Positions 17,985 to 25,398 of a stretch of 64,000 nucleotides of DNA are shown here, in pieces; the stretch's first letter is position 1; the number at the start of each line of letters is the position of its first letter. The notes beneath the pieces were generated by a model. That model was not told the origin of the DNA and searched no databases. It worked only from the letters and a program-made list of their open reading frames with translations. The stretch spans positions 1-64,000 of the forward strand of contig CAMYNW010000006.1 in assembly GCA_947259885.1 (NCBI GenBank). Reading direction: 5' to 3'. Both the position numbers and the translations under genes were made by a program. The DNA comes from an uncultured Gammaproteobacteria bacterium (GTDB lineage Bacteria; Pseudomonadota; Gammaproteobacteria; Arenicellales; Poriferihabitantaceae).

Positions 17985-18215
17985 CCAGATTCAGGCAGGT
18001 CTCCGGACTTTTGAGTGTTGGATGTTTTAACTTCCCGATCTGCTCCTTCCCATACCAGATGATACAGTGGATGATTCAACTGAGAGACGATGAATCGACA
18101 GGTCTGACTCAACTACCGTTGCGGGGGCAGTACCGGAATTGCCATTGTTCAAGCTCGAACTGACTCTCATGAGCTTACTCGTCCTGGCGCACCGGTTTCC
18201 CTTTTCACCTCGATG
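17985..18215 (-). promoter_or_regulatory. Cobalamin (B12) riboswitch
   Basis: In the btuB leader the minus strand shows the conserved cobalamin aptamer elements in order. GAAAAGGGAAACCGGTG is near 18190-18206, and ACTGCCCCCGCAACGGTAG is near 18114-18132. A GGGAAGG element is near 18044-18050. The B12 box AGTCCGGAGACCTGCC is near 17994-18009. Binding of adenosylcobalamin should lower expression of btuB-btuF-2H-cobU. The distance of about 70-80 bases from the B12 box to the btuB start suggests translational control. Confidence 0.93.
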
Positions 18216-18248
18216 GATTACCCAGCGAAGGAACCCGAACCGAGTTGC

Positions 18249-18277
18249 ATATTATGTTGTTTTGAGTAAGACAACAA
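18249..18277 (-). promoter_or_regulatory. Candidate sigma-70 promoter of the btuB operon
   Basis: On the minus strand TTGTTG (18272-18277) and TAATAT (18249-18254) are separated by exactly 17 bases, placing a transcription start about 30 bases before the riboswitch. TGTTGT/ACAACA also form an inverted repeat that overlaps the promoter core. Confidence 0.5.
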
Positions 18278-18357
18278 GTAAGTTGCGAAATCTTGCAAGT
18301 GGATTGTTATTTTGCGAGTACCATTCCTTTTGCCGAATGGCACCGAACACTGCCGCA

Positions 18358-18807
18358 TTACCTTTGGACAGCTTCTACCTCAAACACAGAACCCCTGGCT
18401 GCGGTAACCTTGACCTTTGCGCCTTTTTCCAGGGCCGGACCGGTTACCCGCCACTGACTGTCATCTACGGATATTTTCCCATAACCGTTGGTAATCGGTT
18501 CGACCAGTGTGAACACTCTACCGACATACTGTTGCCCCCGCCGATTAAGGTTCGGCAATTCGGTATCGATCTGTTTGTTTGAGAACAGTCTTCGAGAAAG
18601 AAGAATGCTCGCCACCGACAATACCGAAAAAAGCAGAAACTGTACCTGCCAGGAAATTTCCGGGAACAGATACAATACTAGTGCGGTTACCAGTGCCGAG
18701 ACTCCCAGCCACAGAAAGAACATAGCCGGCACTACCAGCTCGAGCACCAATAGGCCAAGGCCTAGCACCAGCCAGCTCCAGTGGGTCATGAAAAATATAT
18801 CGATCAT
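18358..18807 (-). CDS. NfeD-family membrane protein (SPFH partner)
   Basis: A 149-residue short NfeD. The N-terminal half has three or four membrane helices (MTHWSWLVLGLGLLVLEL, FFLWLGVSALVTALVLYLF, FLLFSVLSVASILLS). The C-terminal OB-fold domain (about 85-149) contains GRVFTLVEPITNGYGKISVDDSQW and GAKVKVTAARGSVFEVEAV. NfeD proteins pair with stomatin/prohibitin-type proteins in membrane microdomains. The gene starts 8 bases after qmcA. The long form with a serine protease domain is absent, as is normal for the short class. Confidence 0.9.
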   Translation of the reverse strand: MIDIFFMTHWSWLVLGLGLLVLELVVPAMFFLWLGVSALVTALVLYLFPEISWQVQFLLFSVLSVASILLSRRLFSNKQIDTELPNLNRRGQQYVGRVFTLVEPITNGYGKISVDDSQWRVTGPALEKGAKVKVTAARGSVFEVEAVQR

Positions 18808-18815
18808 GGTAAATG

Positions 18816-19751
18816 CTAGCTGTTGTCTTCCGAGCGGGGCGACCTAAAAGCTTCTTTGGCAATTTCCCCAATACCGCCTAGTGAACCAAGCAGGCTGGTT
18901 GCTTCCAGCGGTAAAAACAAAACCTTCTGATTGTCAGCTGCTGCCACATCTCTTAATGCAGCGATATATTTCTGTGCCACAAAGTAATTGATTGCTTTCA
19001 CATCCCCGGCGGCGATGGCATCAGAAACCATTCGGGTTGCTGCCGCTTCAGCCTGAGCCTCCCTTTCCCGCGCTTCTGCGTTACGAAAAGCGGCCTCCTT
19101 ATCTGCCTCGGCTTCGAGAATTATTGCCTGCTTAGCGCCTTCGGCACGCAGAATTTCAGCCTGGCGTGCGCCTTCGGCGACCAGGATTTCGGCGCGCTTG
19201 TCTCGCTCCGCCTTCATCTGCCTCGCCATGGAGTCGACCAGGTCTTGTGGCGGAGAAATATCTTTAATTTCAATTCGTGTCACTTTTATCCCCCACGGTG
19301 TGGTCGCAGTGTCCACCACGTTTAAAAGCGCAGCATTGATTGCGTCTCTCTTAGATAAAGATTCATCAAGGTCCATAGAACCAAGCACAGTACGGATATT
19401 AGTCATGGTGAGATTCAGGACCGCGTTTTCCAGTAAATTGACTTCGTAACTGGCCTTGGCCGCATCGAGAACCTGAAAAAATACTACTCCATCAACTTTG
19501 ACTACTGCGTTGTCACGGGTAATGACCTCCTGGGAAGGAACCTCCAGCACCCGCTCCATCATATTGACCCGGGCACCGATTTTGTCGATATAAGGGATCA
19601 AAAAATGGAGTCCCGGCCGCACGGTCTTGGTAAATCGACCAAATCGTTCGATCGTGTACTCATACCCTTGTCGAATGGTTACTACCGACTTATAGACGGT
19701 GAGAACGACAAGCACGACCAGCACAATTGCCGCGATGGATGTTCCGGCCAT
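18816..19751 (-). CDS. qmcA: SPFH/Band 7 protein QmcA (stomatin-like)
   Basis: A 311-residue protein with one N-terminal membrane helix (SIAAIVLVVLVVLTVYK), the SPFH domain (IRQGYEYTIERFGRFTKTVRPGLH ... EVITRDNAVVKVDGVVFFQV) and a long Ala/Glu-rich coiled coil (about 190-255, with AEGARQAEILRAEGAKQ). Such proteins oligomerise at the inner membrane, and in E. coli QmcA interacts with quality control of membrane proteins. It pairs with nfeD. The 243 bases to the divergent TPR gene carry a tandem 10-base repeat (19871-19900). Confidence 0.93.
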   Translation of the reverse strand: MAGTSIAAIVLVVLVVLTVYKSVVTIRQGYEYTIERFGRFTKTVRPGLHFLIPYIDKIGARVNMMERVLEVPSQEVITRDNAVVKVDGVVFFQVLDAAKASYEVNLLENAVLNLTMTNIRTVLGSMDLDESLSKRDAINAALLNVVDTATTPWGIKVTRIEIKDISPPQDLVDSMARQMKAERDKRAEILVAEGARQAEILRAEGAKQAIILEAEADKEAAFRNAEAREREAQAEAAATRMVSDAIAAGDVKAINYFVAQKYIAALRDVAAADNQKVLFLPLEATSLLGSLGGIGEIAKEAFRSPRSEDNS

Positions 19752-19870
19752 GGGTTTCTCTCTTTATTTGTTTGAATTCGAAATATAAAGCCAAAACGTT
19801 TAAAAGCAAGTAAATTAAAACTAAAATAGATTCGGAAAAATCTCTTAAAGTATGCTAAACGTCTCTTATA

Positions 19871-19900
19871 TTCGGCTAATTTCGTCTAATTTCGGCTAAA
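19871..19900. repeat. Three tandem 10-bp repeats
   Basis: TTCGGCTAAT, TTCGTCTAAT and TTCGGCTAAA follow each other without a gap, one helical turn per unit. They lie between qmcA and the TPR gene, about 70 bases upstream of the TPR gene's -10 box, and could be a same-face protein binding array. Confidence 0.6.
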
Positions 19901-19941
19901 TTGGATTTAATTTTCGATTCGGCAAAGCGCTGCACTCTAAT

Positions 19942-19970
19942 TTGTCTCAACCCAAGGTAATGTCTATACT
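19942..19970 (+). promoter_or_regulatory. Candidate sigma-70 promoter of the TPR gene
   Basis: TTGTCT (19942-19947) and TATACT (19965-19970) are separated by exactly 17 bases. The start of transcription would be near 19977, leaving a leader of about 18 bases before the ATG at 19995. Confidence 0.55.
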
Positions 19971-19994
19971 GGAACCAGTTCAGGATCTGACAGA

Positions 19995-21161
19995 ATGTTG
20001 CAAAGGTTAAGTCAATTTTCCGAGAGAACGCGAATCACCCTGGTTGGCGTGTGCGCCGCAGTGCTGGTGCTTATAGTCGAGCTAGAACCCTGGAACGCAT
20101 CGACCGAGGTGCATATTGAAGACCAATTAAACCTTGCGGACAAGCCTGAGAACCCCCCAGCCCCCCTGGTCAATCCAGATATAGAGGTCAGATTACGCGC
20201 TAACACCGCAAAATCGATAAAGGAAATCGACCCACAGCTGGAAGTTCTCATGGCGCAAAACCAATTTGGTGAACTTTCGAATCGTCTACTCAACCTTGCC
20301 GCCATAGCAGTTGGTGCAAAGCAACCGGACCAGCTAGCAGAAATTCTTTCTTTACTCGGTCAAGTTTCCATCGAACAGCAAAACCTGGATGCCGCCGAAG
20401 TTTATCTTTTTGAAGCCCTGGATCTTCTAAGCGACTCAGTGAATGACGGTGCAAGAGCAGAGATATACATGCACCTCGGGCGCGCTCATCTGCGTGCAAG
20501 AGAAGTCGCGCGGAGCGCAGGCTATGCTTACGACACTTTGTTAATTGGACGCAATCAACTGATGCGCGGTCGTTACCAGGTAGCGGAGGAAAATATTCGA
20601 AAAGCGATCGAATTCAATCTATCTATTAATCGTTACAACGCCGCAGCCAGTGCCTACTCAAGTCTTGCACTACTTAATCAACGATCTGGCAACAAATATG
20701 AATCTGAAATTGCGCGGCTGGAAGCGGCGCGACTATATGCCTCCTCAGGCCAGTTGTCTTCAGCCCAACAGCAAATTGACTTACTTCGTGCTACAGGGAT
20801 CGAAGAATGGCGATTGTTCGGTATCGAAGATGAAATCGAGAGCAATAATCAGGTATATGAGGAGAGCATTGCGCAGATCGCCCAATCTCGTGATTATCAA
20901 CGACTCTACAATCATTATCTGTCGCAGAACAATCATGCACGTGCCTGGCATTTTCGCTTGCTGGCCAGCAAGTCGCTTGAGAATGTATCCAAACGAGCAA
21001 TGTTTCATCGCCAGCAGGGTGTTCTGGCGCTGCTGTATAACTCCAATGAAGCGATGACTCTGGCAAAGAACTACTTCTCAGAAGCCAGCCGCTCATTCGT
21101 CGCCAATGATATGGTGGATCTTGATGAAAGAACTCAGGCGTTAACCAGACAGATCTATTAA
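19995..21161 (+). CDS. Membrane-anchored TPR-repeat protein of unknown function
   Basis: 388 residues with an uncleaved N-terminal membrane helix (ITLVGVCAAVLVLIVELEPW, about 14-33), a short Pro-rich linker, then helical repeats in the TPR style. Examples are LAEILSLLGQVSIEQQNLDAAEVYLFEAL near 115-143, AEIYMHLGRAHLRAREVARSAGYAYDTL near 155-182, and YQVAEENIRKAIEFNLSINRYNAAASAYSSLALL near 195-228. The protein should face the periplasm and act as a scaffold. The family is not recognised. It is a single gene converging on algC, with its own promoter. Confidence 0.7.
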   Translation: MLQRLSQFSERTRITLVGVCAAVLVLIVELEPWNASTEVHIEDQLNLADKPENPPAPLVNPDIEVRLRANTAKSIKEIDPQLEVLMAQNQFGELSNRLLNLAAIAVGAKQPDQLAEILSLLGQVSIEQQNLDAAEVYLFEALDLLSDSVNDGARAEIYMHLGRAHLRAREVARSAGYAYDTLLIGRNQLMRGRYQVAEENIRKAIEFNLSINRYNAAASAYSSLALLNQRSGNKYESEIARLEAARLYASSGQLSSAQQQIDLLRATGIEEWRLFGIEDEIESNNQVYEESIAQIAQSRDYQRLYNHYLSQNNHARAWHFRLLASKSLENVSKRAMFHRQQGVLALLYNSNEAMTLAKNYFSEASRSFVANDMVDLDERTQALTRQIY

Positions 21162-21283
21162 CCGTATCGCCATCTCACACCGCAGATAGTGGGTTTGCGA
21201 TAACCGCAATTGGAACACACCTGAAATCAGTCATAAATTGCGACTTGACCACCGCCGATATGCAATCCGGGCGCAATCCGGGA

Positions 21284-22657
21284 TTAAAATGGCAGCGATA
21301 GAGAGCCTCGGGTTGCTATCAGCAAATCCCTGAATTGTTTTTGAATTTTCTCCAGACCGCTCTGTGAACGCGCTTCAAAGCGCATAATTAGAGTAGGCGT
21401 GGTATTTGAAGGGCGAATCAATCCAAAGCCGTCCTCAAAGTCCACCCGCAAACCATCAATCTGACTGACCACACCGTCTTTAAAATCCGCTTTGCGATTT
21501 AACTCCTCCATCAACTTATAGTGCTCGCCTTCGTCCATCTCTAGCCTCAGTTCTGGAGTGTTTACCGTATCAGGTAATGAGGCGAATACTTCTTGCGGCG
21601 ACTGGGCGCTGGCGGACAGCAGCTCACAAAGCCTGGCACCGGCGTACAAGCCGTCATCAAAGCCACCCCATCTGTCATTGAAAAAGATATGGCCACTCAT
21701 CTCACCGGCCAGCGCGGCACCGGTTTCCTTCAGTTTGCTTTTTATAAATGAGTGGCCGGTCTTCCACATCGTGGCTCGACCACCATGTGCTTCAATGTCT
21801 TCCGCCAAAGTCTGAGAACATTTCACATCAAAAATGATTTCAGCACCGGGCTGTTGCTTAAGTACGCTGCGTGAAAACAAGATCATCTGTCGATCAGCCC
21901 AAATTACGCTGCCATCAGCTGATACCACTCCAAGCCGATCCGCATCACCATCAAACGCCATACCAAAATCTGCAGAGGTATTCTTAACCTCGCGGATAAG
22001 GTCTTGAAGATTTTCCAACTGACTGGGATCAGGATGATGATTGGGGAATGTGCCGTCTACCTCACAGAACAACTCTGTGACTTCGCAGCCAATTCTGCGA
22101 AACAAGGATGGTGCCACCGCACCGCCCACACCATTACCACAATCCACCACCACCTTTAAAGGGCGAGCTAGGCTAACATCAGACACGATTCGGTCACAGT
22201 AAGTATCCAGCACCTGTTTCTCTTCATACCTGCCCTCTCCGCTGACAAAATCCCGATCGATGACACGTTGTTTTATTTTTTGTATCAACTCCCCGGACAG
22301 GGTGGTGCCATTGATCATCATCTTCAGACCGTTGTAATCAGGCGGATTGTGGCTGCCAGTGACTTGCACTCCTGTACCCGTTTGAAACTCTTTTGTCGCG
22401 AAGTAAAGCGCTGGAGTAGGCACTTGACCGATTTCAATGACATTACATCCGGTCGAGAGAAAACCTTTCGCTAGCGAAGCACCCAGTGTTAGTCCGGATA
22501 ATCGGCCATCTCTACCAATAACCACAGTATCTACACCCTGCTCCTGTGCCTCAGTACCCAGTGCGCGACCTATTTGCTCCACCAGATCATTGGTTAATGT
22601 GCGATCAACGATTCCACGTATATCGTAGGCTTTAAAAATTTCGTGCGGGAAACTCAT
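21284..22657 (-). CDS. algC: Phosphomannomutase/phosphoglucomutase
   Basis: Alpha-D-phosphohexomutase interconverting hexose 6-phosphate and hexose 1-phosphate, supplying GDP-mannose and UDP-glucose routes for surface glycans. ATG at 22657 has AGAGG five bases upstream. A GTG at 22663 is also open. The active-site phosphoserine lies in TGSHNPPDYNG (Ser about 102), the metal loop DGDADR is near 240, the sugar loop GEMSGHIFF is near 318-326 and the phosphate loop RPSNTTPTL is near 419-427. The length, about 457, is normal for AlgC/PMM-PGM. It begins nine bases after the remnant tail of lpd, so it may be read from the suc operon. Confidence 0.93.
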   Translation of the reverse strand: MSFPHEIFKAYDIRGIVDRTLTNDLVEQIGRALGTEAQEQGVDTVVIGRDGRLSGLTLGASLAKGFLSTGCNVIEIGQVPTPALYFATKEFQTGTGVQVTGSHNPPDYNGLKMMINGTTLSGELIQKIKQRVIDRDFVSGEGRYEEKQVLDTYCDRIVSDVSLARPLKVVVDCGNGVGGAVAPSLFRRIGCEVTELFCEVDGTFPNHHPDPSQLENLQDLIREVKNTSADFGMAFDGDADRLGVVSADGSVIWADRQMILFSRSVLKQQPGAEIIFDVKCSQTLAEDIEAHGGRATMWKTGHSFIKSKLKETGAALAGEMSGHIFFNDRWGGFDDGLYAGARLCELLSASAQSPQEVFASLPDTVNTPELRLEMDEGEHYKLMEELNRKADFKDGVVSQIDGLRVDFEDGFGLIRPSNTTPTLIMRFEARSQSGLEKIQKQFRDLLIATRGSLSLPF

Positions 22658-22665
22658 CGACACCT

Positions 22666-23968
22666 CTACCCGAATTTATGGATGGCTCGCTTATCTACCG
22701 CGAGCGCAGCCTCATGCACTGCGTCGATCTGTTTCCGCATGGGCCACCATCTTAACCATTCCCACGGTATCCTCCATTGCCTTCGCGCGACCGGTCGCGG
22801 CAAAGGGAAAACTCCCGGTTTTGATCGGAATCCCTGCTTCCTTGCATTCATTTTCGGTTTTTCCAACCCATGCAATTTCTGGCGAGGTATATATCACCCA
22901 GGGCACGGTATTGAAATCAACATGTCCAACTCCCCCAGCTATACGTTCTGCTACAGCGACGCCCTCCTCTGAGCTTTTATGTGCCAGCATGGGTCCGCGC
23001 ACCGCGTCTCCTATTGCCCAAATGCCGTCTTCCGAGGTCAGACACCTTTCATCGACCTCTATGAATCCTCGGGCATCGGTACCGACCCCGCAGTCTGCGG
23101 CCAGCAATCCATCCGTTGCCGGCTTGCGGCCAACCGCTACTACCACTCTATCAACTTCAAGTTTGTGCTGTTTTCTTTTTTGTTCGTAGCTAATCTCGAG
23201 TCCATTGGGAGAAGAGGTGACTTTCTTAACCATGGCACCGAGACGAATATCTAGGCCCTGTTTTTTAAATTGGCGCGCCGCTTCTCGTGAGATCTGATGA
23301 TCTACAGTTGCAAGAAATTTATCCATAGCCTCAAGCAGCACTACTTTCGAACCCAATCGGCTCCAGACACTGCCCAGCTCCAGGCCTATTACGCCCGCAC
23401 CTATTACTCCCAATCTTTGCGGCACTTTGTCGAATGCCAGTGCACCGGTTGAATCAACTACGAACTCGTCGTCAAATGGTATGCCAGGTAATTCGACAGG
23501 TATAGATCCTGGGGCCAGAATTATATTCCGTGCACTAATCGTTTGCTTGAGTTTACCCGTTTCTGGATCAAGCACCGCCACATGCTTATCCGCCATCAAT
23601 CTGCCAAATCCATGTATCGCCGTGATCTGATTTGCCTTGAACAACACTCCTATACCACTGGTCAGGTTCTTCACAATCTCATGTTTACGCGCCTGCATTT
23701 TGGATACATCAATGGACACATTGTCCGCAGAAATCCCATGCGCGCCAAACTGATGTTGGAGGCGGTGGTATTGCTCGGATGAATCCAACAATGCCTTCGA
23801 CGGAATACACCCGACATTTAAACAGGTTCCACCCAATGAAGGATTACCTTCGCTGTCCTTCTGTTCGTCAATACACGCGGTGGAAAGCCCGAGTTGGGCA
23901 CACCTGATTGCGGCCACGTATCCACCCGGTCCACCGCCAATGACAATCACATCAAATAAATCAGCCAT
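22666..23968 (-). pseudogene. lpd: Dihydrolipoyl dehydrogenase (E3) with internal frameshifting deletion
   Basis: FAD-dependent E3 subunit shared by 2-oxoacid dehydrogenases. Residues 1-415 are normal. GGGPGG lies at 11-16, the redox pair GGTCLNVGCIPSK has Cys49 and Cys54, a second nucleotide-binding GAGVIGLELG is present, and the dimerisation domain begins as expected. After MVKMVAHAETDR the frame reads RSA-stop (418 residues, against about 475 normally). In another frame the next bases give DAVHEAALAVDKRAIHKFG-stop, the true C-terminus of E3. About 43 residues, including the segment carrying the catalytic His-Glu of HAHPTxSE, are missing between them, so the copy should be inactive. It is the third gene of sucA-sucB-lpd. 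An assembly error is possible. Confidence 0.88.
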
Positions 23969-24090
23969 GTTGATCTCTTCAAATAGTAAATCTTACGTGG
24001 GCCAAAGCACCGCTTGCACGGACTATCTTCGACTATGAAAACATCCTTTATACCCTATACGCAGAGGACCAGGTCGAGATGTGAGGAACT

Positions 24091-25368
24091 TCAACAGTCC
24101 AGCAACAGTCTTGCAGGATCCTCAATCATATCCTTGATCGTTACAAGAAACTGCACCGCTTCCTTACCGTCGACAATACGGTGATCATATGAAAGCGCAA
24201 GATACATCATAGGCTTTACCACAACTTCGCCGTTTTCCGCCATGGGCCTTTCTTGGATCTTATGCATGCCCAAAATGGCACTTTGAGGCGGATTAATAAT
24301 AGGAGTCGATACCAGCGAACCAAACACCCCGCCATTAGTAATTGTAAAGGTTCCTCCGGTCAGATCTTTTAGATCAATCTTTCCATCTTGCGCCTGCCCG
24401 CCAAACTCTCGAATGTTCGATTCAATTTCAGCAAACGTCATATCCTCACAGTTTCGCAGTACCGGCACCACAAGTCCCCGCGGCGAAGAGACGGCAATGC
24501 CGACATCGTTATAAGAATGTCGTACGATATCGGTGCCATCAATGTAAGCATTTACTAAGGGAAATTTCTGCAGTGCCGCCACACTTGCTTTAACGAAAAA
24601 AGACATAAAACCCAAGCGTGTACCATGGGTTTTTTCGAACTGCTCCTTGTAGCGACCCCGTAACTCCATCACCGGCGCCATATTGACTTCATTAAAGGTA
24701 GTCAGCATCGCAGCGGTCTGCTGTGACTGCACTAGCCGGTTGGCAATTGTTTGGCGTAACCGAGACATGGGCTCCCTTGTCTCGTCCCTATTTCCAACCA
24801 CTTTTGCAATTGGTACTGCAGCGGCTGCAGACACAGCGGAAGCTGTCGCTATCTCAGTTAATTGTGCTGCAGCAGGAGCCGGGCTTCCTGGATTCACCTT
24901 ATTCGTAATAAAGCTTAGTAGATCTTCCTTGGTCAATCTCCCCCCAGGTCCAGAGGGTGTAATCTTGCTTGGGTCTAGACCATGCTCTTCAACCAATCGC
25001 CGCACTGCCGGTCCCATTAACCGATCCTCGAGGTTTCCCGCACCGCTACTGGAAGCATTATTGGAGCCAGAAACTGTGGCTGCCGGTGCGGACGAATCCA
25101 CCGCCGATGCCGGCACATCCTTACTCACTTTACCAGCTTCCAGCAGCGCAATTATTTGACCGGATTCCACGGTATCTCCAGACTCGGCACGCAACTCTTT
25201 AAGCACACCGTCTTCCGGAGCCGGTACCTCAAGCACCACCTTGTCGGTTTCAATCTCAACCAGGATTTCGTCTCGGTTAACACTATCACCGGGTTGCTTA
25301 TTCCAGTCGAGCAACAAACCATCCGCAACCGATTCCGGCAACACTGGGACTTTAATTTCTAGGGACAT
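24091..25368 (-). CDS. sucB: 2-oxoglutarate dehydrogenase E2, dihydrolipoyl succinyltransferase
   Basis: Core component of the 2-oxoglutarate dehydrogenase complex, transferring succinyl from lipoate to CoA. Domains in order are one lipoyl domain with the lipoylated Lys43 in [11 protein letters not shown], an Ala/Pro-rich linker, the E3-binding domain near 110-150 ([23 protein letters not shown]), a second linker, and the catalytic domain ending [16 protein letters not shown] (His about 396, Asp about 400). The length of 425 is typical. It lies 30 bases after sucA and 122 bases before the damaged lpd. Confidence 0.96.
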   Translation of the reverse strand: MSLEIKVPVLPESVADGLLLDWNKQPGDSVNRDEILVEIETDKVVLEVPAPEDGVLKELRAESGDTVESGQIIALLEAGKVSKDVPASAVDSSAPAATVSGSNNASSSGAGNLEDRLMGPAVRRLVEEHGLDPSKITPSGPGGRLTKEDLLSFITNKVNPGSPAPAAAQLTEIATASAVSAAAAVPIAKVVGNRDETREPMSRLRQTIANRLVQSQQTAAMLTTFNEVNMAPVMELRGRYKEQFEKTHGTRLGFMSFFVKASVAALQKFPLVNAYIDGTDIVRHSYNDVGIAVSSPRGLVVPVLRNCEDMTFAEIESNIREFGGQAQDGKIDLKDLTGGTFTITNGGVFGSLVSTPIINPPQSAILGMHKIQERPMAENGEVVVKPMMYLALSYDHRIVDGKEAVQFLVTIKDMIEDPARLLLDC

Positions 25369-25398
25369 GATATTTGGGGTTCGGGTATATGTGTAAAA

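Noticed and set aside
21262..21282. GCAATCCGGG repeated twice with 11-bp period after the algC stop
   Set aside because: Only two short copies; no sign of function.
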